Assembly: GCF_902506105.1 (NCBI RefSeq) | Contig: NZ_LR733304.1 | Location: forward strand, 1-64,000 | Direction of reading: 5' to 3' | DNA: 64,000 bases | DNA from: Aeromicrobium sp. 9AM | GTDB taxonomy: Bacteria; Actinomycetota; Actinomycetes; Propionibacteriales; Nocardioidaceae | Shown: one piece after another, positions 53,812 through 63,815 of the stretch | How positions within the stretch are numbered: position 1 is the first letter of the stretch | How the letters are laid out: every line of letters starts with the position of its first letter | Notes under the pieces: model-generated | What the model was told of the DNA's origin: nothing | Database searches by the model: none | What the model saw: the letters and a program-made list of their open reading frames with translations, nothing else | Translations under genes and position numbers: made by a program

Positions 53812-54807
53812 ATGACTGACGTCCTGCAGGTCGCCCGCACCCACGTTCTCGAGCAGGGCCTCGGGCTCTCCGAGGAGCTGCTCGTCGAGGTGCTGAGGCT
53901 GCCCGACGAGCGCATCCCCGAGCTGCTGGAGCTCGCCCACGACGTACGCATGACGTGGTGCGGCCCCGAGGTCGAGGTCGAGGGCATCGTGTCGCTCAAG
54001 ACCGGAGGATGCCCGGAGGACTGTCACTTCTGCAGCCAGTCGGGTCAGTTCCAGTCGCCGGTCCGGGCGGTGTGGCTCAACATCCCCGAGCTCGTCGAGG
54101 CCGCCAAAGAGACCGCCAGGACCGGCGCGTCCGAGTTCTGCATCGTCGCGGCCGTACGCGGTCCCGATCAGCGGCTCATGGACCAGGTTCGCGAGGGCAT
54201 CAAGGCGATCCAGGCCGAAGTCGACATCAACATCGCCTGCTCCCTCGGCATGCTGACCCAGGCGCAGGTCGACGAGTTCGTCGAGATGGGCGTCCACCGC
54301 TACAACCACAACCTCGAGGCGGCGAAGTCGTACTTCCCGCAGGTCGTGTCGACGCACTCGTACGAGGAGCGCTGGGACACCTGCCTCATGGTCCGCGAGG
54401 CCGGCATGGAGCTGTGCTGCGGAGGGCTCGTCGGCATGGGTGAGTCGATCGAGCAGCGTGCCGAGCTGGCCGTCCAGCTCGCCGAGCTCCAGCCCCACGA
54501 GGTGCCGCTCAACTTCCTCAACCCGCGCCCCGGCACGCCGTTCGGCGACCAGGAGCTCATGAGCTCGCAGGATGCCCTGCGGACGATCGCCGCGTTCCGC
54601 CTCGCGATGCCGCACACGATCCTGCGCTATGCCGGCGGTCGCGAGCTGACGCTCGGTGACCTCGGCACCCGCGAAGGGCTGCTCGGCGGGGTCAACGCCG
54701 TGATCGTCGGCAACTACCTGACGACACTGGGCCGCGACGCCAACGAGGACATCGACCTGCTGGCCGAGCTCGGCATGCCGATCAAGGAACTCCAGAAGAC
54801 GCTCTGA
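53812..54807 (+). CDS. bioB: Biotin synthase
   Basis: 331 residues, radical SAM. Cluster motif CPEDCHFC (Cys-x3-Cys-x2-Cys) at about 66-73, [14 protein letters not shown] for the substrate region and GGLVGMGE; the second cluster's Arg and Cys ligands are in conserved positions. It inserts sulfur into dethiobiotin. The ATG lies just after the BioQ-controlled promoter. One base separates its stop from the bsaP ATG. Confidence 0.96.
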   Translation: MTDVLQVARTHVLEQGLGLSEELLVEVLRLPDERIPELLELAHDVRMTWCGPEVEVEGIVSLKTGGCPEDCHFCSQSGQFQSPVRAVWLNIPELVEAAKETARTGASEFCIVAAVRGPDQRLMDQVREGIKAIQAEVDINIACSLGMLTQAQVDEFVEMGVHRYNHNLEAAKSYFPQVVSTHSYEERWDTCLMVREAGMELCCGGLVGMGESIEQRAELAVQLAELQPHEVPLNFLNPRPGTPFGDQELMSSQDALRTIAAFRLAMPHTILRYAGGRELTLGDLGTREGLLGGVNAVIVGNYLTTLGRDANEDIDLLAELGMPIKELQKTL

Positions 54808-54808
54808 C

Positions 54809-54988
54809 ATGACGTACTGCGGTCACTGCGGCGAGGGTGTCGACGCGCGCGACCACTCGCGGTGCGCAGAGCTGCTGCAGATGGAACCGCCGAGATTCTG
54901 CGCCGAGTGCCGCCGGCGCATGGTCGTGCAGGTCGTGCCGCGCGGCTGGTCGGCCCGTTGCGTCGAGCACGGCGAGGTCAGGGGTTAG
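54809..54988 (+). CDS. bsaP: Biotin synthase auxiliary protein BsaP
   Basis: 59 residues with six cysteines: C4-x2-C7, C19, C31-x2-C34 and C51 ([26 protein letters not shown]). Small Cys-rich proteins directly after bioB in actinobacteria (M. tuberculosis Rv1590) are BsaP, reported to be required for biotin synthase function, probably through iron-sulfur cluster supply. The spacing of one base to bioB implies translational coupling. Its stop overlaps the convergent bioN stop. Confidence 0.88.
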   Translation: MTYCGHCGEGVDARDHSRCAELLQMEPPRFCAECRRRMVVQVVPRGWSARCVEHGEVRG

Positions 54989-55593
54989 TCGGCGATCCCT
55001 CGGGCCTGCAGGGCCGCGCCGGTCTCGTACGCGTGCGCGACCGTGCGGATCACCATCGGGGTCAGCAATGCGCGTGGGTTGCGTTCGAGCCCGCGTGCCT
55101 TCGCGGCGGCCCGCGTCTCGTGCGCGATCTCGAGGACTCCGGGGATCGCACGAATCATCAGCGAGAACGCCAGCGCGACGCGCTCGGGATTCACGCCGAT
55201 CCGGCGGAACGGCCCGAGACCACGCGTGATGGCATCGAGCATCGAGTCGATCGAGGTGCTCGCGGTGAAGACGAGGGCGGCGATCACGACGGCCAGCAGG
55301 CCGGCAACGACATGGATCGCGGTCGGCCAGCCGCGTTGCCAGACCTGGAACGCCGTGGCCAGCACGATGACGAGCAGCAGCGGCCGCAGCGCTCGGACGG
55401 TGCTGCGCAGTGGCATGCGTACCCAGGCCGCCAGGCCGATGGCAGCGGCGAGGAATCCCAGGGCCGGCCACATGCCGGGGACCAGGACGGTGGCGAGGCT
55501 GAACAACGCGAGCAGACCCAGCTTCGGGCCGGCCGGTATGCGATGCAGCAACGTCGTCCCCGGCCGGTAGTTGCCGACGAGGAACTGGCTCAT
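54985..55593 (-). CDS. bioN: Biotin ECF transporter T component
   Basis: 202 residues, about five to six membrane helices. The C-terminal EcfT coupling motifs appear as [12 protein letters not shown] and ALQARGIAD (the ARG pair that contacts the ATPase). With BioM and BioY it forms an energy-coupling-factor importer. The start ATG lies in the outer end of hairpin element B2, and a 15-codon frame ends on it (ATGA). Last gene of bioY-bioM-bioN. Confidence 0.93.
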   Translation of the reverse strand: MSQFLVGNYRPGTTLLHRIPAGPKLGLLALFSLATVLVPGMWPALGFLAAAIGLAAWVRMPLRSTVRALRPLLLVIVLATAFQVWQRGWPTAIHVVAGLLAVVIAALVFTASTSIDSMLDAITRGLGPFRRIGVNPERVALAFSLMIRAIPGVLEIAHETRAAAKARGLERNPRALLTPMVIRTVAHAYETGAALQARGIAD

Positions 55594-55672
55594 GACGCCA
55601 CCTGCGAGAAAGACCCACGATGCGCAGATGGCGTCATGAGGTGCCGGATCGTTCGCTCGCTGCGCTCGCTCA
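55590..55672 (-). repeat. Element B2: stop-to-start hairpin with 15-codon frame
   Basis: From the bioM TGA (55672-55670) a 32-nt tract (GCGAGCGCAGCGAGCGAACG and 12 more) leads to a hairpin with 18-bp arms (55623-55640 and 55589-55606, one mismatch) and loop containing CATCGTGGGTCTTTCT. A frame ATG...TGA (55637-55590) codes [15 protein letters not shown], its TGA overlapping the bioN ATG. Matches element B1 at 48291-48373 in every dimension. Confidence 0.75.
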
Positions 55673-56359
55673 TCGGGTGACCTGCTGGCGGTAGAACGCG
55701 ACCGCGTCCGCGGGGGCGCCGTCGAACGCCACCCGCGCCTCGTCGATCACCAGCGCGCGGTCACAGCGCAGGGCCAGGTCGAGGTCGTGGGTGACCAAGA
55801 TCAGTTGTTGGGACAGGGCGAACAGTCGGTCGGCGATCACGCGCGTGTTGCGCAGGTCGAGCAGGGTCGTCGGCTCGTCGGCGACGAGGATCGCCGGGTT
55901 AGTCGAGAGCACACCAGCGAGGGCCAGCAGCTGCTTCTGGCCACCCGACAGGGCGTGAACGCTGGTGTCAGCCTTGTCGGCGAGATCGAACTCGGCCAGG
56001 ATCTCGCGCGCCTTCGCGAGGCGCTCCTTCTTGTCCTTGATGCTGCGGCGGAGTGACAGCGCGATGTCCTCGAGGCAGGTGGGCATGACGAGCTGCGCGC
56101 CCGGGTCGGTGAAGACGAAGCCGACCTGACGACGTACGGCCGCACCGTCGCGGGTCGTGTCGAGGTCGTTGACCGTGACCCGGCCATCGCTGGGCTCGAC
56201 GAGTCCGTTGAGCAGCCGGGCGAGCGTCGACTTGCCCGAGCCGTTGCTGCCGATCAGGGCAACGCGCTGCTCGGTCAGGCTCAGCGTCGTCGGATGGAGC
56301 AGCACGAGGTCGCCGCCGGGAGTGGCTACCCGGACGGTGACCTCGTCGAGCCGGATCAC
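55670..56359 (-). CDS. bioM: Biotin ECF transporter ATPase
   Basis: 229 residues, ABC ATPase of the EcfA group. Walker A LIGSNGSGKSTLARLL (about 36-51), Q-loop GFVFTDPGAQLVMPT, signature LSGGQKQLLALAGVL, Walker B ILVADEPTTLLD and H-loop VTHD. It powers BioY/BioN. The GTG lies one base after the bioY stop. Confidence 0.95.
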   Translation of the reverse strand: MIRLDEVTVRVATPGGDLVLLHPTTLSLTEQRVALIGSNGSGKSTLARLLNGLVEPSDGRVTVNDLDTTRDGAAVRRQVGFVFTDPGAQLVMPTCLEDIALSLRRSIKDKKERLAKAREILAEFDLADKADTSVHALSGGQKQLLALAGVLSTNPAILVADEPTTLLDLRNTRVIADRLFALSQQLILVTHDLDLALRCDRALVIDEARVAFDGAPADAVAFYRQQVTR

Positions 56360-56360
56360 G

Positions 56361-56951
56361 TCAGCGCTTGGCGACCAGCTGGGGGAATGCGCGATGCACC
56401 GCGGCCGCGACGATCGCCGCGAACACGCCCTTGATGATGTCGGCCACGAAGAACGGCGTGGCGTAGCCCCAGGCCGCCTTGAGGCTGACGTCGAGCTTGA
56501 GCGCCATGCCGATCGTGCCGAGGGTCCCGACGACGGCGACGGTGACGATCGCCGCGGCGATCGACACGACGATCGTGAACGCAGCGGGGTTGGTGCGGGC
56601 CACACGGCTCGCGACCAGCCCGACGATGAAGGCCGCGATCGGGAACGCGAGCAGGTAACCGCCCGTGACGCCGACCCACACCGACGGTCCGCCGCGGTGG
56701 TCGGCGAAGATCGGCACGCCCGCGGTGCCGACCGCGAGGTAGAGGAGCACGGCGAGGAAGCCGCGCCTCGCACCGAGCGCCGCACCGGCGAGGAAGATGC
56801 CGAACATCTGGAGCGTGAACGGCACGCCGATGCCGGTGACGCTGAAGTCGCCGATGATCGTGCAGACCGCGATCAAGGCCGCGAACGTGGCGATCAGGGC
56901 GAGGTCGGTGGTCGACACGGCGTTCTTGCGTGAAGAGGTGAGGCTTGGCAT
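56361..56951 (-). CDS. bioY: Biotin transporter substrate-binding S component
   Basis: 196 residues with six membrane helices. BioY signatures: VPFTLQMFGIFLAGAALGARRG at about 43-64, GTAGVPIFADHRGGPSVWVG, then TGGYLLAFPIAAF (about 74-108). High-affinity biotin capture at the membrane. CAGGAG lies 5 nt before the ATG; two overlapping BioQ boxes lie just upstream. First gene of bioYMN. Confidence 0.95.
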   Translation of the reverse strand: MPSLTSSRKNAVSTTDLALIATFAALIAVCTIIGDFSVTGIGVPFTLQMFGIFLAGAALGARRGFLAVLLYLAVGTAGVPIFADHRGGPSVWVGVTGGYLLAFPIAAFIVGLVASRVARTNPAAFTIVVSIAAAIVTVAVVGTLGTIGMALKLDVSLKAAWGYATPFFVADIIKGVFAAIVAAAVHRAFPQLVAKR

Positions 56952-56969
56952 GGGACTCCTGAGGACGTA

Positions 56970-57001
56970 CCTGAACGATGCTCAGGTGAACGGCGTTCAG
57001 G
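56970..57001. promoter_or_regulatory. Two overlapping BioQ boxes between bioY and bioQ
   Basis: Box 1 CCTGAACGATGCTCAGG (56970-56986, one mismatch from symmetry) and box 2 GGTGAACGGCGTTCAGG (56985-57001, inner TGAAC/GTTCA perfect), 15 bp centre to centre. They lie between the divergent bioY and bioQ starts, implying control of the transporter and autoregulation of bioQ. Confidence 0.88.
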
Positions 57002-57047
57002 CTAACCTATAGGCTGGCTGGACCGTCAATTCGAGCCGGAGGCCCGC

Positions 57048-57626
57048 GTGCGCTACCACCGTTCCGACATCGTCGAACGAGCCGTGGGGATCCTCGACAT
57101 GTACGGGCTGCCCGACATGTCGATGCGTCGCATCGCGTCCGAGCTGGGGCTCCAGCCAAGCGCGCTCTATCACCACTTCGCCAACAAGCAGGTCCTGCTC
57201 GCGGCGGTGGCTGACGAGCTGCTCGTACGCGGTGCACGGCCGTTGCCGACGCATGAGCCCTGGGACGTGCAGGTCCTGGCGGCGAGCCGCGAGCTGCGCG
57301 ACGCGATGCTCGCCTATCGCGACGGCGCCGAGCTGATCGCCACGGTCCACGCCTTCGGCCTGGGTGCGGTGTCGCTCAACAGCCGGCTCGCGGGAGCGAT
57401 CGCCGCCGGTGGGTTCGACAACGCGTTCGCGCGGTCGGCCGCGACGACGATCCTCTACTTCGTGTTCGGCCACGTCTCCGACGAGCAGACGCACCTCCAG
57501 GCGGGCAGCGCAGGCGCGATCGACGATGAGCCGCTCGAGCGGGCGGACTCCGACTCCTTCGAGCTGGGCCTCACCCTGATCCTCGACGGCATCCGATTGC
57601 GCAAGGTGGCAACGGCCCCTGCCTGA
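57048..57626 (+). CDS. bioQ: TetR-family biotin repressor BioQ
   Basis: 192 residues. TetR HTH at about 5-50 (IVERAVGILDMYGLPDMSM, RRIASELGLQPSALYHHFANKQ). Identification as BioQ rests on position beside bioYMN and on TGAAC-N3-GTTCA boxes at this promoter and at bioB/bioA, as in Corynebacterium and Mycobacterium BioQ. GTG start with GGAGG 5 nt upstream. The short GTG start excludes the operator from the coding region. Confidence 0.92.
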   Translation: MRYHRSDIVERAVGILDMYGLPDMSMRRIASELGLQPSALYHHFANKQVLLAAVADELLVRGARPLPTHEPWDVQVLAASRELRDAMLAYRDGAELIATVHAFGLGAVSLNSRLAGAIAAGGFDNAFARSAATTILYFVFGHVSDEQTHLQAGSAGAIDDEPLERADSDSFELGLTLILDGIRLRKVATAPA

Positions 57627-57644
57627 CACCGCTAGCCTGTGGCG

Positions 57645-58553
57645 GTGAACCATCGTCTCCGGCAAGTTGCGTGGGTCCTCGCCCGCCGGGCGCGGTGGGC
57701 CGTTCGAGATCGGCTCGGAAGCCGCCCGGTGATCCGGAAGGTGCAGGGCGTCAACCTCTCCATGCCCCGGTCGCACCGACTGCCCGACTACGCGGCGATC
57801 GACGGGCAGTACGGGCAGAATCTCGTACATCTCGCGGCACTGCTCGCCGAGGACGATGAGCTGACCGTCCTCGACGTCGGCGCCAACATCGGCGACTCGG
57901 CCGTCCAGATCCTGCACGCAGCCGAGGGCCGTGTTCTCTGCGTCGAGGCTGATCCGTTCTATCTCCGCTACCTCCACCTCAACGCCGACCCCGACCCACG
58001 GATCACGGTCGTCGAGGCGTTGTTGGCTCCCGGCGCCTCGCAGAAGGCCGCTTCCGCCGTACGCGTCGGAGGTACGACACGGTTTGCCGAGGGGGTTGCC
58101 GCTGACGCCATGCCGGTCGTTGCCGTGACGGCGTTGAGCAAGCTTCACCCTGAGTTCGACCGGCTGAGGCTCGTGAAGTCCGACACCGACGGCTACGACA
58201 CGACGCTGATCCAGGTCATCGCCCAGACGTGGAGCGATGCGTCACCCGTCCTGTTCTTCGAGTACGACCACGTTCTCACCCGACTTGCCGGCCATGACCC
58301 CGTGATGGTGTGGGACTGCCTGGCCGACCTCGGCTACACGGTCGTGGCGGTCTGGGACAACGACGGCCACCCGCTCGGTCGGACCACCGTCGATCGGGTG
58401 GCGGAGCAGGCGTCGATCCTGGACGAGCCGTTCAAGCAGCGCGGATACCACTACTGGGACGTGGCGGTCGTGCACGGCGCAGACGCTTCAGGGTTGCGCG
58501 CCGTGGAGTCGCTCGTGCCCGGATTCCTGGCCGACGAGCCCCTGCCCACCTAG
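57645..58553 (+). CDS. FkbM-family methyltransferase
   Basis: 302 residues. SAM-binding VLDVGANIGDSAVQIL at about 74-89, LCVEADPFYLRYLHLN and KSDTDGYDTTLI are the FkbM (Methyltransf_21) blocks; the Asp-Gly-Tyr-Asp motif is typical. Substrate unknown, often sugars in surface polysaccharides, which fits the glycan genes beyond guaB1. The TAGCCT -10 ends 7 nt before GTG 57645, so a leaderless start there is preferred over GTG 57639. Confidence 0.85.
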   Translation: MNHRLRQVAWVLARRARWAVRDRLGSRPVIRKVQGVNLSMPRSHRLPDYAAIDGQYGQNLVHLAALLAEDDELTVLDVGANIGDSAVQILHAAEGRVLCVEADPFYLRYLHLNADPDPRITVVEALLAPGASQKAASAVRVGGTTRFAEGVAADAMPVVAVTALSKLHPEFDRLRLVKSDTDGYDTTLIQVIAQTWSDASPVLFFEYDHVLTRLAGHDPVMVWDCLADLGYTVVAVWDNDGHPLGRTTVDRVAEQASILDEPFKQRGYHYWDVAVVHGADASGLRAVESLVPGFLADEPLPT

Positions 58554-58573
58554 CCACAACGAGCGAAGCGAGC

Positions 58574-58671
58574 AGGCGGCCCGATGCGAGCGCCAGCGAG
58601 CAGCGGAATGAGCGGCTGGGGGTCCCCCCACGAGCTTGCGAGTAGGGGGCCGAAGGAGCCGCGTGCCGCCT
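58574..58671. terminator. Nested hairpins between convergent fkbM-like and guaB1 genes
   Basis: AGGCGGC (58574-58580) pairs with GCCGCCT (58665-58671); inside, GCGGCT (58612-58617) pairs with AGCCGC (58657-58662) and GGTCCCCCCAC pairs with GTAGGGGGCC. Preceded by AACGAGCGAAGCGAGC just after the stop. Fills the 119-bp gap and can end transcription from both sides. Confidence 0.7.
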
Positions 58672-58672
58672 A

Positions 58673-60139
<1,467 letters not shown>

Positions 60140-60164
60140 CTAGTTGCCGGGTGGGTGGATGTGC

Positions 60165-60338
60165 TCAGGCGCTGCGGCGTGACGCCCGGTCCGCCTCGTA
60201 GGGCGCGTCGACCAGGAACGCGATGCCGCACTGGCGGCACATGCCCGTGCCGGACCCGAGGTCTTCGGGCAGGTCGATCTCGCCCTCGCAGGCCTCGCAG
60301 ACCATCGTGAGCCCGATGAGCTCGAGTGAATGCCTCAT
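60165..60338 (-). CDS. Small zinc-ribbon protein, 57 residues
   Basis: Two Cys-x2-Cys pairs (Cys14/17 in VCEACEGE and Cys34/37 in MCRQCGIA) in a 57-residue protein starting MRHSLELIGL. ATG preceded by AAGGAGG 5 nt upstream. It is probably a structural zinc ribbon of unknown role. A 34-nt gap separates it from guaB1 on the same strand, so co-transcription is possible. Confidence 0.75.
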   Translation of the reverse strand: MRHSLELIGLTMVCEACEGEIDLPEDLGSGTGMCRQCGIAFLVDAPYEADRASRRSA

Positions 60339-60496
60339 GTCGGCCTCCTTCCCTTCAGCCCCCACGATAAGAACTGCGGCGGACACAATCGGGGACCGAG
60401 GGTGAGTCGGCGATTTCGATCTCACGTATGCGCTGGCGGCGAGTGCGCCCGGGATAGTATGTGGGCCGGTCCACAGCTCACCAGATGAGGGAGAAC

Positions 60497-61264
60497 ATGC
60501 CACAGGTAGTTGCGTGTCCGATCTGTGCAGAAGCGACCGTCGACTACGGCACCCAGACCGTGCTGGGCAAGTACCCAGCCGACTACCGCCGGTGCACTTC
60601 GTGTGGCGTGGTCTTCGTGAACGGTCCCACCTGGCTCGAGGAGGCATACGCCGAGCCGATCAACGAGGAGGACTCGGGCCTCCTGCAGCGCTGCGCGGTG
60701 ATGAGCAAGAAGGCGTCCCTGATCCTGGCCGGCGAACGGATCACCAAGGGCCGGTTCCTCGACTGGGGCGGGGGCTACGGGACGTTCAGCCGCATGATGC
60801 GCGACCGTGGCTACGACTTCTTCCACTCAGATCCCTTCACGAACAATCTCTTCGCGCGCGGCTTCGAGGACCAGCCGGGGACGCGCTACGACCTCATCAC
60901 GGCATTCGAGGTGTTCGAGCACCTCGGGGATCCCTACGCCGAGCTCGCGCCGACCGCGGCGCGCACCGATCGTCTGTTGTTCACCACCGGGATCCTGCCG
61001 GAACCGGCACCGGCCGTCGACGACTGGTTCTACTTCGGTCCGGAGCACGGTCAGCACATCACCCTTCACACCACCGAGTCGCTGCGGGTGCTGGGCGAGC
61101 GGCTGGGCTTCCAGCTGGCGACCAATGGCTACAACCTGCACCTCTATCACCGCGAGCCGCTCAAGGCGCCGACCCGCCTGATCTTCTCCGACGCCGTGCG
61201 CACAGCGCGACGGAACGTCAAGCGACTGGTGAGCATCCCGGCGGCCAAGCTCGCCGACAGGTGA
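60497..61264 (+). CDS. Class I SAM methyltransferase with N-terminal zinc ribbon
   Basis: 255 residues. N-terminal Cys8-x2-Cys11 and Cys33-x2-Cys36 (CPICAEA, CTSCGVVF) form a zinc ribbon, then the Methyltransf_23-type domain with FLDWGGGYGTFSRMMRDRG (about 87-105) and DLITAFEVFEHLGDP. This arrangement is common in sugar C- or O-methyltransferases of polysaccharide clusters. GAGGGAGA upstream of ATG 60497 and GATAGTAT -10-like at about 60451. First gene of a glycan operon. Confidence 0.86.
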   Translation: MPQVVACPICAEATVDYGTQTVLGKYPADYRRCTSCGVVFVNGPTWLEEAYAEPINEEDSGLLQRCAVMSKKASLILAGERITKGRFLDWGGGYGTFSRMMRDRGYDFFHSDPFTNNLFARGFEDQPGTRYDLITAFEVFEHLGDPYAELAPTAARTDRLLFTTGILPEPAPAVDDWFYFGPEHGQHITLHTTESLRVLGERLGFQLATNGYNLHLYHREPLKAPTRLIFSDAVRTARRNVKRLVSIPAAKLADR

Positions 61265-61268
61265 GCTG

Positions 61269-62363
61269 ATGCGCGTCTTGATCGACCCCCAGGCCTTCCT
61301 GGTGCAACGAGTCGGCGGGGTCTCCAGGCTCTTCGCCGAGCTGGCCAAAGGGCTCGACAGGTCCGATGACGTGGACCTCGTGCTGCCGCTCGGGCTGACC
61401 CGCACGGAGTACCTGCACCGCTACTTCCCAGACCGCATGAGGCTGGTGGAGAGCGACAGCCGATTCCTCCGGGGCCGAGCACTCGGTGCCGTCAACGCCG
61501 TGACGCGGCTGCCACCCAAGCCGGTCGACATCGTCCACAGCACCTACTACTGGCCGCAGTACAAGAACGCCTACCGTGCCCGCAAGCGGATCACCACGGT
61601 CTTCGACATGATCCCCGAGCTCATGCCGGAGCTGCACGAGCCGGGCCCCAATCCGCATCGCAGCAAGCGTGACTACGTCGACGCCGCCGATGCCATCGTC
61701 TGCATCTCCGAGACCACCAAGGCGGACCTGCTCAGCTGTTGGGGCGATCCCGGCAAACCGGTCCATGTCGCCTACCTGGGCGTCGACAGCACGTTCTTCT
61801 CTCCACGTCCGCCAGTGGTGGAGCTGCCCGAGACGTACGTCCTGTTCGTCGGCATGCGCAGCACCTACAAGAACTTCACGCTGCTCGCGGACGCCTTCGT
61901 CGAGATGGCCGGGGCGAGTCCCGACCTGCACCTGGTCGCAGTCGGCGGTGGGCCGTTCGATGCCGAGGAGACGGAGTTCTTCGACCGCCACGGCCTGAGC
62001 GACCGCGTGCACCAGATGCGGGTCTCTGACGCGGACCTGCCCGGGGTCTACGCCGGCGCCGCGTGCCTGGTGTTCGCCAGCAGGTACGAGGGCTTCGGTC
62101 TGCCCGTGCTCGAGGCATTCGCCGCACGCTGCCCCGTGATCGTCGCCGACACGCCGTGTCTCGTCGAGGTCGCCGGCGGGCTGGCCACGGTGGTGTCCCC
62201 GGACGACCCGACACAGCTCGCATCAGCACTGAAGGCCCTGGTCGGGGACGTGGCGCCCGACACCACGCGGCTCGACTCCGCCCAGTCGCGTGCCGCGGAG
62301 TTCACGTGGGAACGCATGGTCGCCGAGAACCTCGCGATCTACCGGCAGACCCTCGACGCATGA
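61269..62363 (+). CDS. Glycosyltransferase family 4 (mannosyltransferase type)
   Basis: 364 residues, GT-B fold. The N-terminal GVSRLFAELAKGLDR near 16-30, YLGVDSTFFSP and YVLFVGMRSTYKNF in the hinge region, and the C-terminal FASRYEGFGLPVLEAFAARCPVI with the EGFGLPVLE motif that binds the nucleotide sugar. Likely adds a mannosyl-type sugar to a cell-surface glycan. The start lies 4 nt after the methyltransferase stop; the end overlaps the next gene. Confidence 0.92.
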   Translation: MRVLIDPQAFLVQRVGGVSRLFAELAKGLDRSDDVDLVLPLGLTRTEYLHRYFPDRMRLVESDSRFLRGRALGAVNAVTRLPPKPVDIVHSTYYWPQYKNAYRARKRITTVFDMIPELMPELHEPGPNPHRSKRDYVDAADAIVCISETTKADLLSCWGDPGKPVHVAYLGVDSTFFSPRPPVVELPETYVLFVGMRSTYKNFTLLADAFVEMAGASPDLHLVAVGGGPFDAEETEFFDRHGLSDRVHQMRVSDADLPGVYAGAACLVFASRYEGFGLPVLEAFAARCPVIVADTPCLVEVAGGLATVVSPDDPTQLASALKALVGDVAPDTTRLDSAQSRAAEFTWERMVAENLAIYRQTLDA

Positions 62364-63721
62364 CGGAGTCGGCACGGGGGGTGGCCCGCAACCGTGCGCT
62401 CGTACGCTCGGCCATCGCCGCGATCGCCACACGAGGCGGCACCACGCTGGGCACGCTGCTCCTGACACCTGTGCTCGTCCACTTCCTCGGCGTCGACGGA
62501 TACGGCGTCCTCATGACGCTGACCCTGACGACGACGCTCCTCCTGCTGGGCGACTTCGGCATCGCGAACGGCCTGGTCAGCAAGCTCAGCCTCAACAAGG
62601 ACGGCCCGGACCGTGCCCGCGCGATCCTCTCCTCCTCCTACGCGATCGTGGCCAGCGCATCCGTCGTGGGCCTGCTCGTGGCCGGTCTGCTCGCCTTCGC
62701 ACTGCCCTGGAACTCGTGGACGGGGGCGGACGGAGTGCCCGCCATCGACATCCACGTGGCGGCATTCATCGCGCTGGCCGGCGCCGCGCTCCAGCTGACG
62801 ACCAACCTCGGCCAGAAGATCGAGCTGGCCCACCAGCGGGCCCATGCCGCGTCGTTCTGGCTCGGCGTGGCCAACGTCGGTGCGCCGGCGGTCGCGACCG
62901 TCGCCGCAGCGCTCACGCATGACATCCGTTGGAGCGTCGCCGGCATGGCGCTGACCCCGCCCGTGGTGTTCTGGATCCAGTCCCGACGCGTGATCCGGGC
63001 GCTGCCTGAGGACATCCGTCCTCGTCGGGCGTACGTCTCGAGGGCCCTGGTCAAGGAGCTGCTGTCCTCCGGTGCGCAGTTCACCGGCATCGCACTGCTC
63101 GCCGCTGTTGCCTTCCAGCTGGACACCCTGATCGTCTCCTCCGTCCTGGGGTCGGAGGCCGCCGCGACCTACAGCGTGACGATCCGCGTGTTCGGGCTGG
63201 TGTCCACCACGATCAACGTCGCCGCGATCCAGCTCTGGAGCGCCTTCGCCGACGCCACGAAGCACGGCGACGTCCTGTGGGCCCGGCGCGCACTCGTGCG
63301 TACGACGGCAGCCTGTGCCGGGGGAGCGGCGCTGCTGTCCGCGATCTTGTTCCTGCTCGGCAAGCCGGTGGTCCGCCTGTGGCTGGGTGACGATCTCGTG
63401 CCGAGCACGGCCCTGCTGGCGGCCGCCGCGCTGTGGACCGTGGTCGTCTCGACCTCCGCACCGTTGGTGTTCTTCCTCAACGGCAACGAGAAGTTCCGCC
63501 AGCAGCTGATCTTCGGTGTCCCGATGGCGATCTGCAACATCGGTGGGTCGCTGTGGCTGGTCCACTCGATCGGCGTGAGCGGGGTGCTCTGGGCGAGCTC
63601 TTTCGCGTCAATTGTGTTCGTTTGGTTCCCTTTGGGACCCATCGCGTACCGGCTGCTGTGGCGTCAGTCGCACGCACCGCAGGTCGTCGAGCGGGACGTC
63701 GATCCCGACCCCGCGACCTAG
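62360..63721 (+). CDS. Polysaccharide flippase/oligosaccharide exporter (MATE/MOP superfamily)
   Basis: 453 residues with 12 or more hydrophobic helices. The N-terminal RGGTTLGTLLLTPVLVHFLG, followed by VDGYGVLMTL, is the hallmark of Wzx-like polysaccharide flippases. It moves lipid-linked glycans across the plasma membrane. ATG overlaps the GT4 stop (ATGA), so product and exporter are co-expressed. Confidence 0.92.
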   Translation: MTESARGVARNRALVRSAIAAIATRGGTTLGTLLLTPVLVHFLGVDGYGVLMTLTLTTTLLLLGDFGIANGLVSKLSLNKDGPDRARAILSSSYAIVASASVVGLLVAGLLAFALPWNSWTGADGVPAIDIHVAAFIALAGAALQLTTNLGQKIELAHQRAHAASFWLGVANVGAPAVATVAAALTHDIRWSVAGMALTPPVVFWIQSRRVIRALPEDIRPRRAYVSRALVKELLSSGAQFTGIALLAAVAFQLDTLIVSSVLGSEAAATYSVTIRVFGLVSTTINVAAIQLWSAFADATKHGDVLWARRALVRTTAACAGGAALLSAILFLLGKPVVRLWLGDDLVPSTALLAAAALWTVVVSTSAPLVFFLNGNEKFRQQLIFGVPMAICNIGGSLWLVHSIGVSGVLWASSFASIVFVWFPLGPIAYRLLWRQSHAPQVVERDVDPDPAT

Positions 63722-63815
63722 GGCAGACAGGGCGTCGAAGTTCGTGCCGATCGGCCTGACATGGGGGTCGACGCCTCGCTAGGATTGGCGGCGGGTGGGA
63801 GCCCGAAAGGTACTC

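Noticed and set aside
60355..60375. Third B-type element (CCCACGAT word) near the zinc-ribbon gene
   Set aside because: Only the loop word is present; no complementary arms and no 15-codon frame ending on a start codon.
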